DNA of 58,299 nucleotides from Lachnospiraceae bacterium. GTDB taxonomy: Bacteria > Bacillota > Clostridia > Lachnospirales > Lachnospiraceae. The stretch covers positions 1 to 58,299 of the forward strand of contig SVEJ01000016.1 of the NCBI GenBank assembly GCA_015057435.1, written 5' to 3'. The notes below the pieces were generated by a model. It saw only the letters and a list, made by a program, of their open reading frames with translations, had not been told where the DNA came from and did not search any database. This document shows positions 30,172 through 37,441 of this stretch, in pieces (within the stretch, counting starts at the first letter, position 1; the number at the start of each line of letters is the position of its first letter). A program made the translations under genes and the position numbers.

Positions 30172-30188
30172 ATTCCAATTATTGGAAT
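30172..30188. promoter_or_regulatory. Perfect palindrome upstream of the CorA-like gene
   Basis: ATTCCAAT (30172-30179) and its complement ATTGGAAT (30181-30188) are separated by one base, 56 bp before the next start codon. The position suits an operator; no regulator can be assigned. Confidence 0.35.
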
Positions 30189-30244
30189 GGGAGAACCGGA
30201 TTTCGTTCATACTATATAGTAGTTTACAAAGAATGGAGAATGCT

Positions 30245-31153
30245 ATGTTTTATGAAATGAAAAAAGGGCGTATTGGTTATATCACACTTGAGGAATTACA
30301 GGATGATTACGTCATGTATGGAATTTCAAAAGAGTGGGTGGAAGCATGCACAGGGAATATGTCTAACTTCCGAAGTGATATACATGTTTCAAGAGACTTG
30401 ATCTTCACATTGCTTGACCTGATTCAGCTGCGGGATGTGTTCGGTGAAAAAGACAGGGTTGCATTGTTTATCAAGCCGGACTATTGTCTGATTGTTGCAG
30501 TGAAGGATTCGATGGGAAGAATTCGGACGTGTTTCGAGGAGATTGTGAAATACTACGAGGAAAAACAACAAAGTCTTGATGAAGCAGTTTTTGAACGGTT
30601 TTTGTATCGTTTTTTGGATCATTTGATACTAGACGATCGTATTATTCTGGAGAATATGGAATTCCATATGATAGAGCTGGAAATGCAGATGTTGAAGGAA
30701 CGGATTCATCCGGGATTCATCAATGATATTCTCAGTTGGAAGCGGGAACTAATGACGATATGGAATTATTATGAACAGTTGATTGATCTTGGGGAAGTAC
30801 TGCGAGATAACGAGAGTGAATTCTTCTTAGAGGAGAATACGAAAAAGTTCGCAATCTTTACCCAGAGAATAGAAAGACTAAGCGAGAATGTTGTGCGACT
30901 TAAGGAGTACACGGTTCAGCTTCGGGAAACACACGATGCAATGCTTGACTATAATCAGAATAATATTATGAAGTTTTTTACGGTTATTACCACTATTTTT
31001 TTGCCGCTTACTTTGATTGTAGGTTGGTATGGTATGAATTTTCAGTATATGCCGGAGCTTACATGGAGATACGGGTATCTGGGTGTGATTGTATTGTCGG
31101 TGATTGTTGTTGTGGCACTGATTATCGCTTTCAAACGACATCGCTTATTATAA
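30245..31153 (+). CDS. CorA-family divalent metal transporter
   Basis: The start at 30245 lies six bases after GGAG; upstream in-frame starts lack ribosome sites. The 302-residue protein has a long cytoplasmic N-terminal domain with helical segments and, at the C-terminus, two membrane helices linked by the CorA signature YGMNF followed by the MPEL loop (WYGMNFQYMPELTWRYGY). The family forms pentameric channels for Mg2+ or related cations. It precedes the antiporter-like genes at 31232 by 78 bp without a visible terminator, so cotranscription is possible. Confidence 0.92.
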   Translation: MFYEMKKGRIGYITLEELQDDYVMYGISKEWVEACTGNMSNFRSDIHVSRDLIFTLLDLIQLRDVFGEKDRVALFIKPDYCLIVAVKDSMGRIRTCFEEIVKYYEEKQQSLDEAVFERFLYRFLDHLILDDRIILENMEFHMIELEMQMLKERIHPGFINDILSWKRELMTIWNYYEQLIDLGEVLRDNESEFFLEENTKKFAIFTQRIERLSENVVRLKEYTVQLRETHDAMLDYNQNNIMKFFTVITTIFLPLTLIVGWYGMNFQYMPELTWRYGYLGVIVLSVIVVVALIIAFKRHRLL

Positions 31154-31194
31154 TGTAAGACAATGTTGAATTGTTATAGAGAAAGAAAGGAGAG

Positions 31195-31222
31195 TATGGT
31201 ACGTTACGTACCATATACATAA
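31195..31222 (+). promoter_or_regulatory. Palindrome overlapping a possible 8-codon leader frame
   Basis: A perfect 9-bp inverted repeat, TATGGTACG (31195-31203) and CGTACCATA (31207-31215), has a three-base loop. An AAAGGAG site lies just upstream, and an ATG inside the hairpin opens an eight-codon frame (MVRYVPYT) ending at 31222, ten bases before the next gene. No T run follows, so it is not a terminator. It may be a translational control hairpin. Confidence 0.35.
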
Positions 31223-31231
31223 GGCATGATT

Positions 31232-31897
31232 ATGAAAATATTATTATTTGTTTCACTGTTGTTCATTCTGCTGGGTGTGCCGGGCATACGGGAATGTAAT
31301 ATGAAAAAACGAATGATGGCGCTTGTCTTTTCTATTATTGGAAGTGTCGGTATTGCTTTTGCACAGACAGGGCAATATGCCCTGATTGGCGGATTGCAGC
31401 AGCTTCTGTTTCGAGGACTGGGGCTGATTCTATTTTGCTGCATCTTGTCTCGTGTTTGCAAGAAGAATGATATTCAGAACTTGGATGCGTTGAATGGTCT
31501 TGGTCGTTTTGCACCGTACACGTATATGTGGTTGGTTCTTTTGGCTGTGTTTTTGATTGGAGTTCCCGGTACGGGAACGTTTACCGGTATCTTGTATACG
31601 CAGATGGGATATATGTATGGATACGTAGGAATAATCGGAATTGTTGGGCAGATCGCGAATGTTGTCGGAATGATTGTGGTGTGTCTGGTTGTCTTGCCGA
31701 TTCTTAAAGAAGGATTTTTATCCGGAGAAAAAGCGCTCTTGACGGACGAGGGAGAGAAGCAGTTAAAAAGGATAAAAGGACTGTCAAAAGGGTGGCATGT
31801 CTTGACGGCCGTGGTAGTGCTCACATTAAGTGTACTTAGTATATATCACAATGCGTGGTCGTCGGTTGTGACGAGAATAATCAATGCACTGATGTAA
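31232..31897 (+). CDS. Membrane protein resembling a complex-I antiporter fragment
   Basis: About six hydrophobic segments in 221 residues (start 31232; 31226 is an alternative two codons earlier). The stretch LDALNGLGRFAPYTYMWLVLLAVFLIGVPGTGTFTG resembles the discontinuous helix region of NuoL/M/N and Mrp-type antiporter subunits, where G-x-P-G-T-x-x-F-x-G is conserved. The protein covers only the C-terminal third of such a subunit. The next gene, 13 bases downstream, encodes a larger relative, so the two may assemble together. No other complex I genes are nearby, so classical NADH dehydrogenase function is unlikely. Confidence 0.6.
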   Translation: MKILLFVSLLFILLGVPGIRECNMKKRMMALVFSIIGSVGIAFAQTGQYALIGGLQQLLFRGLGLILFCCILSRVCKKNDIQNLDALNGLGRFAPYTYMWLVLLAVFLIGVPGTGTFTGILYTQMGYMYGYVGIIGIVGQIANVVGMIVVCLVVLPILKEGFLSGEKALLTDEGEKQLKRIKGLSKGWHVLTAVVVLTLSVLSIYHNAWSSVVTRIINALM

Positions 31898-31910
31898 GGA
31901 GGATGCGAAG

Positions 31911-33686
31911 ATGGAGAATAATTATGGAATGTTATTAATCTGGTTGTTTCCTCTTATTGCAGGGGTGATTGGTTTTTATCTGGGTAAGAAGAGTCATGAG
32001 AATCGTAATGACTGGATTGATATTGTGTTTTTTGTTGAGTGGATTATGTTAGCCTGTATGGGTTATCAGATTGCAAAGGAATGGAGTACACTTACGATGT
32101 CGTTGCCGACCTTATTTGGCATGGGGCTTTCGTTTGAGATGAATGTAGTCCGATTGATCTTAGCTTTCTTTGTGACATTTGTATTTACTGTTGTTTCATG
32201 TTTTATGAAGGTGTCAATGCGGGAAGAGAAAGGTAGCAATCGTTTTTATCTGTTATATATGAGTGTCTACAGTATGTTGATGGGTGCAGTTTTGACACCA
32301 AGCGTATTCAATCTGGTGTTGTTTGTAATTGCAGCACTCTTTTTGTTATATCCGATGATTATACATCGTCAGGATAAGGCTGTTGTTAAAAATGCAAGTG
32401 TTTATCTTGTTTTCGTATGTGTGAGTATGGTGCTTTTTATGGTGGCACTGGTTATCTTGTTAGGACATGTCGGGGCAATCGAGTTTTCTGTTATGTATAT
32501 GGCAGTGACTGTGAACGGAATTACCAAGGTTGGTATATGTGCAGCGATTCTCTTCCTTGCGGTGTTTGCAATCTTTGCAGGTGCCTTTCCGGTGCAATTC
32601 CTGATTACAAAAGGAGCTTGTAACGGCTTAATGGAAGCAACAGTACTTCTTTGTTCTGTTGTATCGAAGCTTGGTATATACGGCATGATGATGATTGTGT
32701 GCACGATGCTTGAGATGAATACGATTGTTGCAAAGAGTCTTCTTAGTATTGCAATAATTGGAACGGCATGGGGCTTGGTCATTGCATTTACAGCTACGGA
32801 TATCCGCAGAATTCTGATGGGAATAAATGTGGCAATCAATGGCTTTAACGTGATAGGAATTTCATTGATTCCGCTTGCGGGTGCAATGAATCGTTATGCA
32901 TTGCACGGAAGTTTTTGCATGATGCTTTCGTCAGCATTGTCGTTGTTAGTTATGTATATGGTTGCTTTGGAGCTAGTCAGAAAACGTCGTACATTCGAAA
33001 TCAAGGGCTTGATTGCAGCGGGAAAGGACAAGAAGCTATTAATGTGTGCGTGCTTTGTTGCCTGTGCGAGTTTGCTTGGATTTCCGGGAACGCTTGGATA
33101 TGTCGGATTCTCTATGATCTTTCACAATGTATTTCATGATCTTGCATGGAAGTGGCTCATTGTCACATTCGTGTTATTATGGGCGGTCTTTATGACAGCT
33201 GTGAGCCGTGTGTTCATGAAGTTCTTTGTGAGCAAGAAGGATGAAACGGTGCTGATTCTATCGACAGAGGAAGAGGTACGAAGAAGTGAAGAACATGCAA
33301 AGCCTTTGGATGATGAAGAAGAGCAGGATGCAACCGCAGAACAGACACAGGAAGATGCTACGATAGCAAAGCCAAAGAAACCGGAGAACAGATATCGCTT
33401 TGGAGAAGGTTTGCTGCTGCTTGCAGGATTGCTTCAGCTTATTGTTGGTATATTCCCGAAGGTGACATTAGGCAAGGCAGAACCTTTCCTTGATGAACTG
33501 TTTGTGAATGGAAATGTCTTGGAAACGGTTGTGTATTATGATATCCCTTGTGTGATAACATTTATTCTTGCAGCAGTGCTTGCAATATTACTTTATGTAA
33601 ACCTTGTGCACGGCGTTTTGTTGCGTACAATCCGGAACAGAAAGAATAAGAAGTTAAAAGCACAACAAGAAGAAAAAAATAGTTGA
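31911..33686 (+). CDS. NuoM/NuoL-like proton-channel membrane protein
   Basis: A 591-residue protein with some fourteen hydrophobic segments. GAFPVQFLITKGACNGLMEATVLLCSVVSKLGIYG corresponds to the family stretch around the conserved membrane lysine in KLGIYG, and LLGFPGTLGYVGFSMIF to the broken helix near the C-terminus. An acidic, variable cytoplasmic insert (~residues 450-500) separates the last helices. GGAGG precedes the start. It is followed 58 bases later by an acyl carrier protein gene, an association I do not know from respiratory complexes. Possible role: ion-driven step supporting an acyl-transfer system (inference). Confidence 0.65.
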   Translation: MENNYGMLLIWLFPLIAGVIGFYLGKKSHENRNDWIDIVFFVEWIMLACMGYQIAKEWSTLTMSLPTLFGMGLSFEMNVVRLILAFFVTFVFTVVSCFMKVSMREEKGSNRFYLLYMSVYSMLMGAVLTPSVFNLVLFVIAALFLLYPMIIHRQDKAVVKNASVYLVFVCVSMVLFMVALVILLGHVGAIEFSVMYMAVTVNGITKVGICAAILFLAVFAIFAGAFPVQFLITKGACNGLMEATVLLCSVVSKLGIYGMMMIVCTMLEMNTIVAKSLLSIAIIGTAWGLVIAFTATDIRRILMGINVAINGFNVIGISLIPLAGAMNRYALHGSFCMMLSSALSLLVMYMVALELVRKRRTFEIKGLIAAGKDKKLLMCACFVACASLLGFPGTLGYVGFSMIFHNVFHDLAWKWLIVTFVLLWAVFMTAVSRVFMKFFVSKKDETVLILSTEEEVRRSEEHAKPLDDEEEQDATAEQTQEDATIAKPKKPENRYRFGEGLLLLAGLLQLIVGIFPKVTLGKAEPFLDELFVNGNVLETVVYYDIPCVITFILAAVLAILLYVNLVHGVLLRTIRNRKNKKLKAQQEEKNS

Positions 33687-33744
33687 ACATTGTCGGTGTT
33701 CGTATTAAAATAAGTAGTATTAGGAATTAACGGAGGTTACAGAT

Positions 33745-33996
33745 ATGGAAAAGACAGAAATTAAGGACAAGTTATTAGAAATTATTGGTGAAGAATTACC
33801 GGATGTAGATGCGGCAAGCGTGGATACAACAGCATCTTTGGCAGATGATTATGGTGTAGATTCGGTATCTCTTATCAGGATGATTGTAGATGCTGAGGCT
33901 GCATTCGACGTTAAGTTTGATGACAGAGAATTGGCACTTAATAAGTACGAAAGCTTCGATGATGTGATTGATACAATCGAGAAGAAGTTACAGTAA
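33745..33996 (+). CDS. Acyl carrier protein
   Basis: An 83-residue acidic helical protein with the phosphopantetheine site GVDSVSL, Ser 40 being the attachment residue. Flanking segments (LADDYGVDSVSLIRMIVDAEAAFDVKFDD) match discrete ACPs of the kind found in specialised biosynthesis; the fatty-acid ACP usually has DSLDTVE at this place. GGAGG lies upstream. With its own phosphopantetheinyl transferase two genes downstream, it is probably a dedicated carrier for this operon rather than the housekeeping ACP. Confidence 0.93.
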   Translation: MEKTEIKDKLLEIIGEELPDVDAASVDTTASLADDYGVDSVSLIRMIVDAEAAFDVKFDDRELALNKYESFDDVIDTIEKKLQ

Positions 33997-34014
33997 TAAG
34001 GAGGAAAAGGAATT

Positions 34015-35061
34015 ATGGCTAACAAGATGGTTTTACCGGTTAAGTATCCTGCTATTACATCATGGCAGTGGCACGCAACATTGTTCTCAATCTTAGGAGA
34101 TGATGAGAACGCAAAGAGATGGATCTATAGTAACTATATCCAGTTGCGTTGTTATGAGATACCGGAGTACACAAGTGGAGATGAGATTTTATTATGTGAC
34201 ATGATGCCTGGTAGCAGTGCATTGAAGGAGTGTCCATATCTTATCTTTTCTTTGATTACAAGACCACAGATTGAAGCTTATTGTGGAGATGTAATTGCAT
34301 TTATCGTTAAGACGATTGACCTTGGCGGTTATGTGTACGGTGCTTTTGATGAGGCGAGAATGATCTGCAACGCAAGCGTTGACTTTAAGTTCTCTCATGA
34401 GTTGTTTATCTATGGTTACAACATGGAGGAAGAGGTATTCTATGTTGGTGACTTTACATTCAAGGACAAGTATTCTTATACAACAGTTAAGTTTGATGAT
34501 GTGAAGAGAGGATTTGACAACCTAACAGCAGGTGAGGATCACGTATTCAAGGATGACTATAAGGGAACACGTGGACTTTATGTAATTCAGAAGAACGTAG
34601 ACAGCAGATATTACGAGATTGATACACATCTTATTAAGAGAACAATCGAAGAATATCTTACAGGTAAGGATACCAAGAGTCATTTCCGTATGATGCGTAA
34701 CCGTTTCGATGATACTGTATTCGGCGTGAATGTATACGATTCATTGAAGGCGAGAGTTGATAAGCAGTTACATGCAGAAGAGCCTGACTTCGATATTCGT
34801 GCATTACATATTGCATATGACCATAAGGTATTGATGTATGATCGTCTTAAGTACTTAATGGCGAATGAGATTATTCCGTTCGATCAGAATATGTTAGATA
34901 AGTATGCTGAGGTTGTGGATGACATGCTTACAGCACGTAACCTTTTGGTACGTATTTCTGTAACAGGTGAGATTGAGGCCGGTGATCGTATTGCTTCTTA
35001 TCTTGACAGTGCGAAAGAGACAGAAGTAGAGATACTTACTAAAGTTGCAGAAGCGATCTAA
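34015..35061 (+). CDS. BtrH-like protein (possible acyl-ACP transferase)
   Basis: A 348-residue soluble protein starting after AAGGAGG. Residues ~10-170 resemble the BtrH N-terminal family (papain-like fold; BtrH moves an acyl group from the ACP BtrI to an aminoglycoside). Visible marks are RWIYSNYIQLRC, a His in HELFIYGY (His 128) and VFYVGDF (Asp 146). At the N-terminus, where relatives I recall carry a Cys a few residues before a His, this protein reads SWQWHATLF, with Trp 17 and no Cys. If that Cys is the nucleophile, the protein may be inactive or use another residue. Codon use (GTA, GAG, AAG) suggests good expression. Acceptor unknown. Confidence 0.6.
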   Translation: MANKMVLPVKYPAITSWQWHATLFSILGDDENAKRWIYSNYIQLRCYEIPEYTSGDEILLCDMMPGSSALKECPYLIFSLITRPQIEAYCGDVIAFIVKTIDLGGYVYGAFDEARMICNASVDFKFSHELFIYGYNMEEEVFYVGDFTFKDKYSYTTVKFDDVKRGFDNLTAGEDHVFKDDYKGTRGLYVIQKNVDSRYYEIDTHLIKRTIEEYLTGKDTKSHFRMMRNRFDDTVFGVNVYDSLKARVDKQLHAEEPDFDIRALHIAYDHKVLMYDRLKYLMANEIIPFDQNMLDKYAEVVDDMLTARNLLVRISVTGEIEAGDRIASYLDSAKETEVEILTKVAEAI

Positions 35062-35062
35062 G

Positions 35063-35782
35063 ATGATTAAGCTTTATTATATGAGATTAGAAGGTGACTG
35101 CTCAGATGAGCAGTCACTTGCTTTATATGAGATGTTGCCGGAAAGACGGAAAGAAGCTGTTGACCGGGCACGGAATCCGGAGATTGCCAAGAAACGATTG
35201 TATACCGGCGCGTTCTTACAATATGTGTTAGCGAAGGAGACCGGCATTTTTGCGGAACGTCTGCAATATGAATACAATGAATGGGGAAAACCGGCATTAG
35301 TCGGAAGCGATATTCATTTTAATCTGTCCCATTCGGGAGATTATGTTGTACTCGCTGTGAGTGACCAACCAATTGGTATCGATGTGGAACATAAGACGAA
35401 GAATTATGAATCTCTGGCAAAACGTTGTTTTTGCCCTGAGGAATATGCGGATATTATGTCTGTGGACACAAGGGAAGGACAAGAGATTCGTTTCTTGGAA
35501 TATTGGACGATGAAAGAGGCTTATATCAAGTTGCGCGGAGAGGGAATGCGTATTCCGTTTCGTTCCTTTTTGATAGAACGGCAAGCGGAGACTCTTTCGA
35601 AGATTTCGGGACAAGACATTTTTGAAAAGACAATTTTTTTGGATGCATATTGCATATCTATGTGCAGTGAAAAAAAAGAAGCACTGAAGACAATTGTGCT
35701 TTCCGGTGAAGAAGATACAACATATAGCGTCTCATTGTCGGACTGTGTTCGTTGTTGTGAAAATTGTAAAAAATTGTATTGA
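35063..35782 (+). CDS. 4'-phosphopantetheinyl transferase (Sfp type)
   Basis: Transfers phosphopantetheine from CoA to the Ser of a carrier protein, here most likely the ACP at 33745. The Sfp signature is complete: GIDVEHK (~105-111) with the Mg-binding Asp, and RFLEYWTMKEAYIKLRGEGM (~140-159) with the catalytic Glu and Lys. The 239-residue length is normal. The ATG at 35063 follows the stop of the preceding gene by one base with no good ribosome site, so translation is probably coupled. A strong hairpin lies within the first codons (35094-35117). Confidence 0.94.
   Translation: MIKLYYMRLEGDCSDEQSLALYEMLPERRKEAVDRARNPEIAKKRLYTGAFLQYVLAKETGIFAERLQYEYNEWGKPALVGSDIHFNLSHSGDYVVLAVSDQPIGIDVEHKTKNYESLAKRCFCPEEYADIMSVDTREGQEIRFLEYWTMKEAYIKLRGEGMRIPFRSFLIERQAETLSKISGQDIFEKTIFLDAYCISMCSEKKEALKTIVLSGEEDTTYSVSLSDCVRCCENCKKLY
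35094..35117 (+). other. GC-rich hairpin inside the PPTase 5' coding region
   Basis: GTGACTGCTC (35094-35103) and GAGCAGTCAC (35108-35117) form a perfect 10-bp stem with an AGAT loop, 31 bases after the start codon. No U run follows. It could slow or reduce expression of the last operon gene; it also simply encodes GDCSDEQSL. Confidence 0.4.
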
Positions 35783-35811
35783 AAAAGGTGCAATTATCTA
35801 CAAAAAGCGCA

Positions 35812-35840
35812 TTGACATCTTTAGTTGAAAGAGATATATT
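35812..35840 (+). promoter_or_regulatory. Consensus promoter for the Big2 protein gene
   Basis: TTGACA (35812-35817), a 17-base spacer and TATATT (35835-35840). The leader to the start at 35932 is ~85 nt and ends with GAAGGAGAAAG. Confidence 0.8.
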
Positions 35841-35931
35841 AATTACGATGCGTTTGTTATAGAGATGTTTCGCATGAATTACGAGTACATACTATACAAA
35901 GGAAAGATTTTTTTGAGAAGGAGAAAGAACA

Positions 35932-37047
35932 ATGAAGAAAATCGCAAAGACAGCAGTAGCGGCTCTTGCATTGGTTGTAGCATTGGGTGCTGCAGGAACA
36001 GATGTTGAGGCAGCTAAGAAGACAAAAGTTAAGAAAGTTTCAGTTTCAGCTGACGGTTTGTCAAAGAAGAAATTGACAATTGCTAAGGGTAAGAGCAAAA
36101 CATTGAAGGTTGCTATTAACGGTAAGACTGTTAAGGCTAGCAAGGTTTCTAAGAAGGTTTCTATTAAGAGCAAGAATTCTAAGATCGTTAAGGTTACTAA
36201 GAACGGTAAGTTGACAGGTAAGAAGGCTGGTACAACTAAGGTTACAATTACTTCTAAGGACAACAAGAAGAAGAAAGTAACTCTTACAGTTAAGGTTGTT
36301 AAGGTAGCAGTTAAGAAGGTAACAGCTAAGGCTGGTAAGACAACTCTTAAGGTTGGCGACAAGACTAAGGTTACACCAACAGTTAAGTATACAGGTAAGA
36401 AGAAATATGCTTACACAAAGCTTGCTTACTCATCAAGCAACTCTAAGGTTGCTAAGGTTTCTAGCAAGGGTACTGTTACAGCTGTAGCTGCAGGTACAGC
36501 TAAGATTACTGTTAAGGCTTTAGATGGTTCTAACAAGAAGGCTACAGTTACAATTACTGTAGAAGATTACAAGACAGTTGTAACTCCTAAGGATGCTAAG
36601 GATATTACTGTAGATGTAGAGTTCTCTGATATCGCTAAGTTACAGGAAGATGTAGATGCTGTAGCTAAGCTTGCAGTTAAGAAGGGTGAAGATGTTGTTC
36701 TTACATTGAATGGTAAGGAGTACACAGCTACATTTGATGGTACTAACGTATTGATCAATGGTAAGAAGTTCACTGAGTCAGAGATCGCTAAGAACGTTAA
36801 GAAGGTTAACGTTAAGTTCGATGTTAAGGCTGATAAGCTTGTAGCAGCTGTTGCATTCGCACCAGCTTCAGTTACTAAGGTTACTGTAGGTAAGGCTGTA
36901 TTCACAGAGATGAAGGCTGATTCATTCAAGATGGGTGACAAGACTTACACATATACAGTAGATGGCAAGAACATCGTTATTACAGGTGATGTTAAGGCTG
37001 ACTTCGAAGCAGTACTTAAGGATTATGTTACTATCGAAGTAAAATAA
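35932..37047 (+). CDS. Lysine-rich secreted Big2-domain protein
   Basis: A 371-residue exported protein. The signal peptide (KKIAKTAVAALALVVALGAAGTDVEA) is followed by two Big2 domains (KKLTIAKGKSKTLKV...SKIVKVTKNGKLTGKKAGTTKVTIT, and KTTLKVGDKTKVTPTVKY...SNSKVAKVSSKGTVTAVAAGTAKITVK), then a ~150-residue less basic C-terminal region of beta character. No sorting signal or membrane anchor is seen; the very basic repeats could bind anionic wall polymers or the EPS made downstream. Codon choice is strongly biased (lysine nearly always AAG; GTT/GTA, GCT, GGT), unlike the neighbours, and the promoter is consensus, so this should be among the most abundant secreted proteins. Confidence 0.88.
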   Translation: MKKIAKTAVAALALVVALGAAGTDVEAAKKTKVKKVSVSADGLSKKKLTIAKGKSKTLKVAINGKTVKASKVSKKVSIKSKNSKIVKVTKNGKLTGKKAGTTKVTITSKDNKKKKVTLTVKVVKVAVKKVTAKAGKTTLKVGDKTKVTPTVKYTGKKKYAYTKLAYSSSNSKVAKVSSKGTVTAVAAGTAKITVKALDGSNKKATVTITVEDYKTVVTPKDAKDITVDVEFSDIAKLQEDVDAVAKLAVKKGEDVVLTLNGKEYTATFDGTNVLINGKKFTESEIAKNVKKVNVKFDVKADKLVAAVAFAPASVTKVTVGKAVFTEMKADSFKMGDKTYTYTVDGKNIVITGDVKADFEAVLKDYVTIEVK

Positions 37048-37087
37048 TTAGATATTGCTTTGAATCAAGATTGATTTGAATATGACT

Positions 37088-37130
37088 AGATTAAGCTGTT
37101 AGACTCCACGTTTAGCAGCTTAATCTATGT
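37088..37130 (+). terminator. Probable terminator after the Big2 gene
   Basis: AGATTAAGCTG (37088-37098) pairs perfectly with CAGCTTAATCT (37116-37126) around a 17-nt loop. The downstream sequence is only moderately T-rich (ATGTATTCC), so termination may be partial. Confidence 0.55.
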
Positions 37131-37162
37131 ATTCCTATTCCAACCCGCGTTCTATAGAGGAC

Positions 37163-37405
37163 GCTTGTATGTGGATATTTTGAAAACATCGCTTGTGTGT
37201 TGGTGTTTTTGAATATGTTTGCGTACATCAGTGTTCCGTGTAGGTACGCTCGCGCTGCTACAATGCGTAGCGGTACATAGGGTTGTATGGGATACAACCC
37301 AAGTACCGACGGATTGTAACGCACCTACATCGGAAGCACTGAAATACACAAACGTTGGGTAAGACTTTGACACACAAGCGTGATATGGGAAAACCACATA
37401 CAAGC
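37163..37405 (+). ncRNA. Structured element A (long hairpin with conserved core)
   Basis: A ~243-nt imperfect hairpin. Outer stems: 37163-37174 with 37394-37405 (12 bp, perfect) and 37190-37200 with 37370-37380 (11 bp, perfect); further pairing joins 37216-37245 to 37323-37354. The core has the stem TACAAT/ATTGTA (37259-37264, 37313-37318), an internal loop GCGTAG (37265-37270) facing ACGG (37309-37312), the stem CGGTAC/GTACCG (37271-37276, 37303-37308) and an apical 9-bp hairpin (37280-37300). The same loop sequences recur between different but still complementary stems in element B at 39756. It ends 37 bases before the next gene. It may be a leader RNA; a palindromic mobile repeat is the alternative. 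Confidence 0.75.
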
Positions 37406-37441
37406 TGGTAGTTGGAAGAGAAAGATACAGGTGGAAGAACA

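Noticed and set aside
31232-33686. Part of a respiratory complex I (nuo) operon
   Set aside because: Only antiporter-like membrane proteins are present. No NuoB/C/D/F/G/H homologue is nearby, and the following genes are an ACP system.
37258-37328. Hammerhead ribozyme (core-like CTGACGG and CGAAAC in element B, similar place in A)
   Set aside because: The required CUGANGA, stem II and GAAA arrangement is absent: GACGGA pairs into other stems and element A has no GAAA at the equivalent place.
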